Below the pieces are notes generated by a model. The model was not told where the DNA came from, made no database searches, and saw only the letters and a program-made list of their open reading frames with translations. A stretch of DNA of 64,000 nt, taken from NCBI GenBank assembly GCA_037951105.1, contig JBAMJV010012292.1:1-64000 (forward strand), given 5' to 3'. Within the stretch, counting starts at the first letter, position 1. Every line of letters starts with the position of its first letter. This document shows positions 56,401-64,000 of this stretch, piece after piece. This DNA is from Echinarachnius parma (lineage: Eukaryota; Echinodermata; Echinoidea; Clypeasteroida; Echinarachniidae). Both the position numbers and the translations under genes were made by a program.

Positions 56401-57328
56401 AAATACACAAAAACACACACAAAACACATCGCAATTGCAAATTCTATTGCAATTTTTTATTTTTTTATTTATTTTATTTATTTTTTATTTTTTTTAATAA
56501 AATTCAGAAAAAACCTCTAGGGTCGGCGTGCATTAGCGCCGGTATTTTTAGGGGCGGGCGGGTTACGCCAATCCAACCATTTATTTTTCATGGCCTTATC
56601 GTCCAGCTCCAACCCACTACCACAAGCCTGAATCCAAGGACAAGTTGTGTGGAATCATTACTATGAATAGATAATAAGAACAATTTAGGAACGTTACTTC
56701 ACTACTTAATACTTGATGAAAATATCTCCTTGAAATAGCCATTCGGTGCTGTCCTGTTCCACTACTTCAGTTCCCTAGAATGTCATTTGTGTGTACGCTT
56801 GATCTTTTACAATTTCTCCCCCAAAAAGAGTCATTTTTGCATGTGTTGGTAAAATGTGTATATTTTCATGACGATGATAGAGAAAGAGAAAAGTAGGGTA
56901 CATTTTTGTAGGCCCATTAAATATATTGTTTGTGTGCTTGGAATCTTACTAAAAAAAGGGGGTGTTTTTGTATATATTCATATTCTAACTGCTAAATTTG
57001 TTGTCATTGTTATAGGCCAATTTTTGTATCCATTATTGTCAATTTAAAAAAGCAAATAAAAAAAGAGCAGGTCTAATTTGCTATAAACGTTCTTGGTTTT
57101 TACTTGTGATTTTTCATAAAGAACCAAGAAAATGGAACCAGAATTTTTTTTTTACTTGGCCAATATTTTACTACTGTAAAATTTACTTGTAGTTTATTAT
57201 ACAAATGGAATTTATTTGAAGAAATTAATCATTTTGAAGTAATATAACAATTTTGTTTGACATAATGTTTCTTTTCTCTCTTTCTTGTTCTTTAATCACT
57301 GTAGGAAGAAAAGTCTCACCACTTCTGA
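44418..57328 (+). CDS. ATP-dependent RNA helicase DDX51, 14 coding exons
   Basis: A DEAD-box helicase for 60S ribosome assembly in the nucleolus (yeast Dbp6; in mouse it helps release U8 snoRNA from pre-rRNA). Coding exons: 44418-44440, 46635-47877, 48249-48399, 48751-48896, 49278-49456, 50371-50479, 51400-51563, 52068-52089, 52410-52637, 53045-53160, 54212-54328, 54716-54881, 55863-55997, 57305-57328. All junctions are GT-AG and in phase; the sum is 2823 nt, 940 residues plus stop. The N-terminus MALFTINRY matches the vertebrate start. Residues 9-420 are Lys/Ser/Glu-rich and probably disordered. Motifs: [50 protein letters not shown]. Longer than human DDX51 (666 aa), mainly in the N-terminal tail. 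Exon 8 is a 22-nt microexon. Introns contain decayed copies of exons 7, 10, 11 and 12. Confidence 0.95.
44973..45480. mobile_element. Palindromic MITE in DDX51 intron 1
   Basis: A 508-bp palindrome: GTACTCAATGTTAACCTAAC at the left end, its complement at the right, arms of about 240 bp at very high identity, and a ~40-bp central loop near 45225. The two arms encode mirror copies of the same ~77-codon frame, a by-product of the palindrome. A diverged relative of one arm lies at about 44685-44830. Confidence 0.85.
45481..46634. other. Rest of DDX51 intron 1
   Basis: AT-rich intron ending in an acceptor, TTTTCTTCAACAG. It contains a perfect small palindrome, CCAGGCTCTGTG with its complement, at about 45773-45802, whose half also occurs at 44628. 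Confidence 0.6.
49556..50228. mobile_element. pogo/Tigger-like MITE, DDX51 intron 5
   Basis: TIRs CAGTTGAACCTGTCTATA (49556) and TATAGGCAGGTTTGACTG (ending 50228), flanked by TA. The same TIR family occurs at 57789. It is split by a second MITE at 49683-50210. Confidence 0.65.
49683..50210. mobile_element. Mariner-like MITE nested in another MITE
   Basis: A 528-bp element with TIRs CAGGGTGGCC(C)AAAAAAAA and complement, and subterminal inverted copies of CCATCGGATAGGGTGTCTTTTC (one base different). TA at both edges (49681-49682, 50211-50212) fits a TA target duplication. No transposase frame. It lies inside the CAGTTGAACCTG MITE, giving relative age. Confidence 0.75.
51630..51885. repeat. Two decayed copies of the 3' part of DDX51 exon 7
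   Basis: 51630-51736 and 51796-51885 repeat the end of exon 7 (from AAGTCCGCCTATGGACC to the AGCAAG|GTAAG donor). The first copy keeps the donor but has indels that bring a stop; the second loses its 3' end. Neither has the exon 5' half carrying DEAD. Confidence 0.85.
52640..52835. repeat. GATGAT microsatellite and exon 9 tail copy, intron 9
   Basis: GATGAT repeats enclose a diverged copy (about 52715-52785) of the end of exon 9 (GGAGGCGA, GGGA.ACAAAATTAATTTGTCGGGAA, GTCGGCCTATCTGT), so this exon tail too has been duplicated into its intron. Confidence 0.7.
53251..53320. repeat. Copy of the end of DDX51 exon 10 with donor
   Basis: The last 41 nt of exon 10 (AGTCCTGTGCTTCACAAACAC onward) and the first ~25 nt of its intron (GTAACTGAATTTTGTTTTCAT) are repeated at 53251-53315 with few changes. 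Confidence 0.85.
53621..54180. repeat. Tandem decayed copies of DDX51 exon 11
   Basis: At least three copies precede the functional exon at 54212: starts at 53676, 53801 and 54086, each after the same TTTGCCTGTAG acceptor. A detached 3' half lies at about 54003-54060 and a bare acceptor-like piece at 53621. The 53801 copy keeps most of the exon, with [12 protein letters not shown]. The 53676 and 54086 copies have lost the middle. All end in stops and lack a good donor. The spacer GTGATTGTAATAATAATTATAC is part of the repeated unit. Confidence 0.88.
54212..54328 (+). CDS. DDX51 exon 11, functional copy
   Basis: The only member of the local repeat array with an intact frame ([20 protein letters not shown] to KAGKIQ) and a consensus donor GTAAGT. 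It joins in phase to exon 12 ([13 protein letters not shown]). Confidence 0.9.
55008..55525. repeat. Three further copies of the DDX51 motif VI exon
   Basis: Exon 12's 3' part is repeated at about 55008-55102, 55211-55309 and 55428-55525, unit about 210 bp. Each copy keeps the full [20 protein letters not shown] frame and a GTGAG or GTAAG donor. The 5' part of exon 12 (with ARGMD) is not copied. Between the copies are GAGGAG/GATGAT microsatellites, which probably drove the expansion. Acceptor-like CTGCATCACAAG lies inside the copies. Confidence 0.9.
55640..55775. repeat. GATGAT microsatellite, DDX51 intron 12
   Basis: Runs of GATGAT with AATGAT and GACGGT variants. Confidence 0.85.
56010..56225. 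repeat. Fragment of the GGCCCGA TIR family
   Basis: In DDX51 intron 13. Has CAGGCCCGCTGGCCCAGGGCC, GGCCCGAATGGGCAATC, TGGGCCAGTAGAATGTGA and TAGGCCACTAGG, matching the ends of 30712-32106 and the fragment at 60955. Confidence 0.6.
56226..57304. other. Remainder of DDX51 intron 13
   Basis: Contains poly-T and TTTTA-rich tracts at 56360-56500 and then AT-rich DNA up to the acceptor TTTAATCACTGTAG. No gene. Confidence 0.6.
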
Positions 57329-57421
57329 AGGCTATTAACACAGTGGATCTGCAACCATGCAGAGATATAAGGGTATTTTCGCTTACACGACGGTACAGAA
57401 GAGTGTTCACTGGAGCAAGAA

Positions 57422-57427
57422 AATAAA
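57422..57427 (+). terminator. Probable DDX51 polyadenylation signal
   Basis: AATAAA about 95 nt after the DDX51 stop codon at 57328. Confidence 0.55.
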
Positions 57428-57644
57428 TCTGCACATGAGCGTACTTCGAGCTAAAGCTCTCCTACTCACTAACTGCCTTTACACAACAGACTTTCGGCTT
57501 TATGATACACAAATATAGGGCGTGTATTAAGTGTTTAATTATACAAATTGTACAGTGTTTAAACAAGTTGCAATTGCCTGAATTCAGGCACTGGTACAGC
57601 TAGAAATGCAAGCTCATTCTAATAAGTTTCCCACACAAATCATT

Positions 57645-57985
57645 TACAGTGGAATCTTGTTATAACAAGGGTAGAATAACAAAGGAATATAAAAAGATTA
57701 TACCAGCAAAATTACCATGATATAAGAGTGTTTTGTTTAATTTGTATGTGTTTCATGAAGAATGAAATAAAAATTTAATTGCATATATACAGTCAAACCT
57801 GTCTATAAAGTCCACCCAAGGGAGACAGAAAATGGTGGTCTACTCTTGATAAGCAGGTGGCCTTCATTGACAGGTTCATTTAGCATGTACCGTAAACTGC
57901 ATTCAAGGAAGTCAAGATTAGTGGTCTGTATAGACAGGTGGTCTTTATATACAGGTGGTCACAAGAGTAGTCTTGACTGTATTTA
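57645..57985. mobile_element. pogo-like MITE pieces
   Basis: A CAGTGGAATCTTGTTATAAC end at 57651, then a ~195-bp MITE at 57789-57982 with TIRs CAGTCAAACCTGTCTATA and its diverged complement AGTCTTGACTG. Related ends appear at 49556, 59588, 60154, 60318 and 63860. Confidence 0.55.
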
Positions 57986-58084
57986 TATGTAGGTTCCACT
58001 GTACTGGATGTGTAGTTTATTGGCATCTCTGAAACTAAATTCAGAAACTGTTGACCGAGAAATTCAAGCTCATTCTCATTTTAA

Positions 58085-58974
58085 GGGGACAACCAGGCAA
58101 AGAACAACACATAATAATATGTTTTGGTACCATTTTGTGATATCAAATAGATGTCCAACACTTAACAAAGGGTTGTTTATTTCATAAACAATACAATTAA
58201 TTACCACCACTTACGGAACCAACATGGCCTCATGGTTCTGTGTGCGCCAGACTTCTGAGAGTGCGCCAATTCTATTCACGCATACGTTTAGAGACAATAG
58301 AATCATGGATGATGCGTTCGTCCTAGACAAAAGGCAGTTTTTATCTGCAGACCCACAAACACATGCTTTAGTATAGTGATGCATTGGTGGTACCCTTTAT
58401 ATCTGGAAGCTCACTGGTTTCCCTGAATCCCTAAATTCAGTATGTAATCACCTATGAAAAATGTAAATTCAGATAATTTCACACCCAAATCAGACATTAC
58501 TAGGTTGTAATGAGTAGCTTACTTGCATCCTTAAAGGGTACCACCACCCAAAAATAATATCCTTATTAAAGAAAGGTGACATCTTTAGTATTCCATTCCA
58601 TCAACAAGTTCACAAAAATATGTTTCCAGAAAAAATATATATAATTGGAAACGCATCACCATTCTAAAGCATGCGTTCATGCGGTCTGAATTGCGAAGAC
58701 TGCGATGTGTGCGGTGAGTTGCGATGTGCATGCAGAGCGAACAAATCGCCCAGGAATCTATTGTCTACAAACGTGCGCGTGAATAGCATTGGCGCACTCG
58801 CAAATGGTTGGCCCGTATGGAACCAGGAAATAGCAGTGGTTCCGTAAGTGGTGGAAATTAATTTCCTTGTCTATGAATTGCACAACCCTTTGCAAAATGT
58901 TGGGTATCTATTTGATATCACAAAACGGTACCAAAACATATAATAATGTGTTGTTCTTTGCCTGGTGGTCCCCT
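58085..58974. mobile_element. TTAA-flanked MITE (890 bp) with inner foldback
   Basis: Ends GGGGACAACCAGGCAAAGAACAA and complement, flanked by TTAA at 58081-58084 and 58975-58978. Arms extend through AAAACGGTACCAAAACATA and ACCACTTACGGAACC. The central part has a second inverted pair, GGTGGTACCCTTTA (58387) and TAAAGGGTACCACCACC (58533), perhaps another insertion. Shares TTAA flanks and a GGGG start with 37344-37969. Confidence 0.75.
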
Positions 58975-59057
58975 TTAAGCCTAAATTCATACCCAATTCA
59001 TTTGGAAATTCAGGCTCATTCTAACAATTTCCTAATCATTATGACTAGCTTTCATGG

Positions 59058-59202
59058 CCCCCGTTGCAGAAAGAGTTGCAATCGATTGTAAAGTTGCAAT
59101 TTACTGCAAGTCAGATCATGTGACTAGATTTTCAAATTTGATTGCAGATTTGATTAATTGCAACTTTACAATCGATTGCAACTCTTTCTGCAACGGGCTC
59201 AA
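59058..59202. mobile_element. Short palindromic MITE (TTGCAATCGATTG)
   Basis: A 145-bp foldback: CCCGTTGCAGAAAGAGTTGC, AATCGATTGTAAAGTTGCAA and their complements around a ~65-bp loop. A relative at 61840-61980 shares AGAGTTGCGATTAATC. Confidence 0.75.
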
Positions 59203-59584
59203 GTCAGCTTACTGCCATCCATTTTATTTTATTCCGTGCCCATGGTTTATTTTCTATACAAAATGTTCTTGTGGAATTTACTGAATTGGTGCTGCTTATA
59301 TAACATTCTCTATTAGTGAGTGAATTTGTGTTACTTGTAGCCTACAATTGTTTGTGTATTGATTCTGCGAATACAAATTATGTTTGCTAAATTTGTGTAC
59401 CATGCCTCCCCACAAAAGCAAGAATAAGTCTTCCATCACTGTCAGTGGCATAGCTAGGGGTTGAGGGGGGCACATGGCCTCCTAATAAAGACAATAAAAA
59501 AAACATGAGGAAAATCTGTGAAAAAATAAAGAAATACACAAGGTGTAGCTCACGAATAATGTGCATGTATCACTTTGTTATTAT
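59203..59584. other. Intergenic, no gene recognised
   Basis: AT-rich; a diverged GTGGCATAGCTAGG/GGGG motif at about 59448-59475 belongs to the family seen at 1690 and 4518. Confidence 0.4.
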
Positions 59585-59757
59585 TACAGTGGAATCTTGT
59601 TGTAACGAGGAGATTTATACCATAATGAATTCATTATATTAAGTATCTTTGTTATGTCTGGGTTAGAGTTAAAACAACAAGAATACAAAAGAATATAGAG
59701 CATGTGCCAGTTAAATTACTTTGCTATAAGAGGGTTTATAAAAAGGTTCCACTGTAA
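59585..59757. mobile_element. pogo-like MITE (CAGTGGAATCTTG)
   Basis: TIRs CAGTGGAATCTTGTTGTAAC (59588) and AAAAGGTTCCACTG (ending 59755), TA at the edges. Confidence 0.6.
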
Positions 59758-60150
59758 TGGGGGTCCTTTTTGTGGACGTTTCATTCATAAAATCCTTTGC
59801 ACAACACTTATGTGGGTATTTATGTTTTGTTATGTGCAGTATCCACATTATGTATGTTTTTTATCACCTGTAAAATTTAAGCATTATTCACAAATTCCCT
59901 AATAAAACTATTTAACAAAAAATACATTTTGTAGAGTATAAGATGAAAACGATAAAATGTGAATGTATGTTATTACAGGATGGAGAAATTTCCAATTTTT
60001 TTCTCTTTCTTTATAGATTAAATACTCAGTACAAAATATCAAATATTGTATATTTTTGTTTTCTTTTGTGTTTATTACTTGTAAAAAAGTTGCAAAAATC
60101 CTATATACATTTTTTATTTAAAGAAAAGAAAGCAACACAAACACCATTGT
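59758..60150. other. Intergenic, no gene recognised
   Basis: AT-rich with no supported feature. Confidence 0.4.
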
Positions 60151-60320
60151 ACAGTGTAACCTCTTTATAACAAGCTCCGTTTTTAATAGGTACCTAGGTA
60201 AATTCACAGGTCCAGGCTCTATTTAGTTTATTATTTGTATGCCCTGATACAACAAGGTATCTGATATAACAAGGTACATTCAATGGACCAACATGCTCAT
60301 TATAATGAGGTTTCACTGTA
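60151..60320. mobile_element. pogo-like MITE
   Basis: Ends TACAGTGTAACCTCTTTATAAC and TATAATGAGGTTTCACTGTA in inverted orientation, with internal TATAACAAGGTA repeats also present at the right end of the window. Confidence 0.65.
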
Positions 60321-60954
60321 CATATCAACCACACACACATACACATATGCAAAGATAAAAGGAAATAATCAATGCAGAATAAAACATGGACTTGGTTGAA
60401 TAACAAATAAATGTATTGTATTCATTTAATTGTTCTGATATAATAATCTACAAAATATAAATAAATTTGCCAGTATAGCTTCAGGCCACCAACATTTATT
60501 TTTTCATAGAGCCCAAATGTGACCTTACACCACAAAACGACCGTTATGTCGCCGTAGTAGTTTGTCTGTTATTAGCTGATATAGCCAAATTTTGTTTAAA
60601 ATATGAAATTCAGGATTTTGGTATTTCCTGAATGAGGGTATCATAATCTACCTTTTGTGAAATTCTGAGCGTCAGAAACCGTGTTTAAATATGATTTTTA
60701 ATCAAATAAATATGATCAGATTATAGTGCTTGAATGGACGCCGATCTTTGAAACATCCCGTTTTCTCCCTAACTTTAAAACTGATTCAGCCATGTTCGAA
60801 ATATTGGCTGCTCATTTTGAGAGGGTTTGCTTAGTCCAAATATGACAAATTATATACCATTTTAAAGGTATTGACTTCTACTTTACTGTCATGTAAAAAT
60901 TAGCAGAATCATTTTTTTCGACTTATTGGTCATTTTGTGGTGTGAGGTCACAAA
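60321..60954. other. Intergenic, no gene recognised
   Basis: AT-rich. A short CCACAAAACGACC.. and ..GGTCATTTTGTGGTG pair (60531 and 60927) marks a possible ~410-bp TIR element. Confidence 0.4.
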
Positions 60955-61090
60955 TGTACTTGCCCGAATGGGCAATCATAACACAGATATTTTAATGTTT
61001 TCCTTTGTTTGGGTCCACAAAATTCAGGTTTTACAAAACTTGGATTTTACTTGCCTGACTAGGCCACAAGGATAATTTCTAGCGCTGCTG
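60955..61090. repeat. Fragment of the GGCCCGA TIR family
   Basis: CTTGCCCGAATGGGCAATCA, TTTGTTTGGGTCCACAAAATTCAGG and TTTCTAGCGCTG match the right-hand part of the copy at 56085-56225. Confidence 0.6.
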
Positions 61091-61834
61091 TAGTGTTGCT
61101 TTGCAATATTGAAAATTGAAATAAAACCTTTTAGCCATACTTGCTTCATGTATACTATAATTTCCACTATTTTACTATATAATCTTCTTTTCAAGTTGAA
61201 TTCATGGTACATAAATTCCAAAACATCTGAAAATTAAATACTGGAAGAAAATCAAAATCAAATGTTACATTCAAACGGTCCTTTCTGTAATTCACATACA
61301 TCATACATTGTAATAACAAAGCAAGAACATTTTTTGAGAGAAGTGGGTATTTTGATATTACAAACCAAAATAAACAAAGCCTCTGATAAGTACAACATTT
61401 TACTCTCACTACATACATCAAAGTTACCAAACCGTTAAAATGGTAAACTCTTTTTAAGATAACAAAGAAAAAGTATCTCTTGTTTCCAGATTTGCACATT
61501 TTCCAAAAATAAGGCAACAAATGTCCAGAAATCATTCTATGAAATGAATCAATACTGCTGAAAAGTTTATGTTAAGTGGGGAAATATAAACAATGAAAAA
61601 GGGTAATTTAAAATAATAGTAAATTGAATAATTTAAAAGAAACAAATCATAGTACCTACATTGTACATCTGATTATTATACCATTACAGATAACCGTAAG
61701 TCCTGCACTAGCTTTTCTTAAAGTTGTCATGATCGAAATACATTTATAAGCACACGTAATCCCCAACTTCGGAAAGTATTACAAATTCCAAACTAACCCG
61801 TTCAAAGACTAAATGACTATTCTTCATGGTCTCC
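61091..61834. other. Intergenic or MFSD5 3' region
   Basis: AT-rich, no exon recognised. It may include part of the MFSD5 3' untranslated region. Confidence 0.35.
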
Positions 61835-61985
61835 AGCCTGAGTGCATAGAGTTGCGATTAATCCCAAGTCTGAAAATGCGACCAAATGCGCAACTCTGAT
61901 TGGCTAACATGTGCATATTTTCTGACTTGCATTTAATGGCAACTTTGCGATTGATCGCAACTCTTTATGCAACACTCCCCCAGCC
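61835..61985. mobile_element. Short palindromic MITE (AGAGTTGCGATTAATC)
   Basis: GCATAGAGTTGCGATTAATC at the left and GATTGATCGCAACTCTTTATGC at the right in inverted orientation, CAGCCTG at both edges. Related to the foldback at 59058. Confidence 0.65.
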
Positions 61986-62469
61986 TGAAAAATTAAGAAG
62001 TGTTTTACCTAACCATGCTTAAAATAGGAAATAAATACATTATCTAAAAGACGTCTTTGATTTTGTAATAAGAATGGAATGTAAAATAACAGATAAAAAT
62101 TAGCCATTAATTTTGCTGCAAACCAAAATTACAAGTTCCTAATTGTAGACTTTCCTTCACCTTTGCAGCACAACAAAAAACTCTTATTGCCAAATGTGTT
62201 TTAAGAAATTAAAGAATAATGTGAAATCATCGCCTAAATCTATATGTAAATGGAAGTATAAAGTAATAAAGAATATTTAGCATAAAATTATAATAACTAT
62301 CTTTGATAGATAAATAAGCTTTGGGGGAAAAAAAAGAATCATGCCATCTCTGACTCGGTTCTCTATCATAAATGTCTAAATTTAATGTTAGAAATAAATT
62401 GAACAAAGTTGTCAAGAATATTTATAAATCACATCATGAATAAATAATTTAGCTTTAGGATAAATAGAT
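61986..62469. other. Probable MFSD5 3' untranslated region
   Basis: Lies directly downstream of the minus-strand MFSD5 stop. AT-rich, with several TTTATT (AATAAA on the minus strand) candidates for polyadenylation. No other feature. Confidence 0.4.
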
Positions 62470-63819
62470 TCAAGCTGTCTCTGTCTCTTGACCATTTTCG
62501 ATCAGTTCTCTATCATTTTTCGTCAGATTGGCAAAGTTCACTCCGCAGAGAAGCGCGACGCCGAGAAGGGCAGAGCAAATGATGAATATGTGTCTTGTGC
62601 CTGCCTTTGTGGGCTCATCGTGAAGCACCATCAGACCGATGCAGGCGATTAGGTTCAGGGGAACGCGGAACCAGTTCATGATCCCAGCACGGTGCGATTC
62701 TGGAAGGATTTTCCCTCGCAGGAAACCCATAGCGGGGAAGTAGATGCCACAGGCAAGCTCCAGAAGCAAAAAGGCAAAATAAGACACCGTTGGATGTTCG
62801 TGAAGTGGTTTCGTCGACCCTACGCACACGATGGTGGACACGAGCGCAACGATTATGGAGCAGTTGACGAGCGTGACGGCCGAGTGGCCAAACTTGGTGA
62901 GGATCTGGTAGATGGCAGATCCGATCATGATGCACAGCATGAAGTTGGAGAAGATGATACCGAGGGGAAGGCGGTGCGGGTCCATAACGGGCGTCCAGAT
63001 GAAGATGAAGATGTACATGACGCTTTCGTAGAGCGACTGCATCGCCCCAATCAGCATCATCCTCCGACTGCTGAGGATATGCCGCATCCCCTCCCCGCAG
63101 GTCTTCGAGAAGCGTACACGCCGGTCACTTATATTCTCCTTCCAGCCGATGGCTACCAGCGCACCTGACCCCATGAGTAATGGAATCGCAAGAAGAAACG
63201 GCGAGACAGGACCAAAGTCGAACAGTCCCGCAAAAACATTGGCTACGATGCCAGCAACAACTGCCAGCACACCATTCCACAGAGTAGCCTTTGAGAAGGT
63301 CACGGCTAGCCATTCTTTTGGGAAGTCGTGCGTTTCAACGTGTTCGTGGGCGTACCACGCCTCAAAGGCAGTGAACAAGAGGGATGTGGACACCCCTCCG
63401 AGTATGCGTCCAATGATCAGCAGACCGTAGCTGCGCGACAGCTTCATGAAGCACGAGACAGAGTAGACGATGCAAAACGTAATGCAGAGTTTCTTCCGCC
63501 CGAAGCGATCTGCGAGTGTCCCCGTAAGGCTACCAAAGACGACGCTTGCTGCGAAACCGCAGACGTAGAGCACGGCGATCTGCGACTCTAGGAATCCATA
63601 GTGACTGTATAGTTTGTACAGGTAAGGCCCTTGGAGCCAGTCTGCCGCTAGCGCGAGGAAGTAGGCGATGAAGTACTTCCGTTGGAACTGCACGAATGTC
63701 GGATTGTTCCCCGTGCTTGGTTGGTATCCGCTGAGCCGTTTGGAAATGATGGTGAGCAAGACACAGAGGGTGACCAGGCCAGCAAACGTCCCGTAAACAA
63801 TGTAGATGAGCACAGCCAT
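62470..63819 (-). CDS. Molybdate-anion transporter MFSD5
   Basis: 449 residues in a single exon, the length of vertebrate MFSD5 (450). A major facilitator superfamily protein of the plasma membrane, reported to import molybdate. About 12 hydrophobic segments are visible. Family landmarks: FIAYFLALAADWLQGPYLYKLY (about 50-71), the MFS motif A variant GTLADRFGRKK (about 99-109), FTAFEAWYAHEHVETHDFP, LWNGVLAVVAG, FIWTPVMDPHRLPLGIIFS, LLELACGIYFPAMGFLRGKI and MNWFRVPLNLIACIGL. The start at 63819 sits where the family starts, with a hydrophobic first segment. The reading frame is GC-rich and clean. No intron interrupts it; the gene may be ancestrally intronless or derive from a retrocopy. It converges on DDX51. 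Confidence 0.97.
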   Translation of the reverse strand: MAVLIYIVYGTFAGLVTLCVLLTIISKRLSGYQPSTGNNPTFVQFQRKYFIAYFLALAADWLQGPYLYKLYSHYGFLESQIAVLYVCGFAASVVFGSLTGTLADRFGRKKLCITFCIVYSVSCFMKLSRSYGLLIIGRILGGVSTSLLFTAFEAWYAHEHVETHDFPKEWLAVTFSKATLWNGVLAVVAGIVANVFAGLFDFGPVSPFLLAIPLLMGSGALVAIGWKENISDRRVRFSKTCGEGMRHILSSRRMMLIGAMQSLYESVMYIFIFIWTPVMDPHRLPLGIIFSNFMLCIMIGSAIYQILTKFGHSAVTLVNCSIIVALVSTIVCVGSTKPLHEHPTVSYFAFLLLELACGIYFPAMGFLRGKILPESHRAGIMNWFRVPLNLIACIGLMVLHDEPTKAGTRHIFIICSALLGVALLCGVNFANLTKNDRELIENGQETETA

Positions 63820-63857
63820 AATGCTTGTATGAGCTCTCTGTACGTACAGTTTTATTT

Positions 63858-64000
63858 ACAGTGGAAACTTGTTATAAGGAGCTCTGATATACCCTGTAAT
63901 AAGGTATGTTACGTGTTCCCAGCTATTTATATTCTTCCGTTTTTTTTACCCTAACACAACAAGATACTTGATATAACAAGGTAATTATCATGGTCCAAGG
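63858..64000. mobile_element. pogo-like MITE, cut by the window end
   Basis: Begins TACAGTGGAAACTTGTTATAAG and has ACAACAAGATACTTGATATAAC inside, like the copy at 60151-60320. It lies just upstream of MFSD5, so it may sit in the promoter or 5' untranslated region. Confidence 0.55.

Noticed and set aside
62692-63168. Plus-strand frames of 87-158 codons across MFSD5
   Set aside because: Antisense shadows of the GC-rich MFSD5 coding sequence.

Overview
Eukaryotic genomic DNA: genes are split by GT-AG introns and lie in long AT-rich, repeat-dense non-coding sequence. The repertoire (BEL/Pao and DIRS-like retrotransposons, many foldback MITEs, poly-G tracts beside a recurring GTGGCGTAGCGA motif, an internal TTAGGG-type array) suits an invertebrate deuterostome such as an echinoderm. 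That placement is inference; no rRNA, mitochondrial or lineage-diagnostic gene is present.

Layout. 1-6.7 kb: repeats only, including a direct duplication of about 0.56 kb, a tRNA-like SINE head, a 74-nt C run and two palindromic elements. 6.7-21.8 kb: a nested pair of retrotransposons. A DIRS-like tyrosine-recombinase element (6723-21798) carries in its gag gene a full-length BEL/Pao element (7546-17647, minus strand, 1.3-kb LTRs, one uninterrupted polyprotein frame, 5-bp target duplication CCAAT). 22-30 kb: decayed LINE pieces and a possible decayed multi-exon gene. 30-43 kb: microsatellites, a GGCCCGA-type TIR element, a segmental duplication, a ~122-bp minisatellite, a TTAA-flanked MITE, an internal telomeric array and a 3.2-kb foldback built from CCAGTT/AACTGG motifs.

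43.4-64 kb holds the host genes. A small single-pass membrane protein gene (minus, from 44238) is head-to-head with DDX51, a DEAD-box helicase of 60S ribosome biogenesis. DDX51 could be assembled as 14 coding exons (44418-57328; 2823 nt, 940 codons plus stop, all junctions in phase). Its introns hold MITEs and decayed tandem copies of four of its own exons. Further on, an intronless MFSD5 (molybdate-anion transporter, minus, 62470-63819) converges on DDX51, with about 5 kb of MITE-rich DNA between.

The host genes are unrelated housekeeping functions and show no sign of acting together, apart from the shared ~180-bp divergent promoter of DDX51 and the small membrane protein. The best observations are the repeated exon duplication inside DDX51, the DIRS element whose internal complementary region preserves its circle junction, and the nesting of transposons at several scales.
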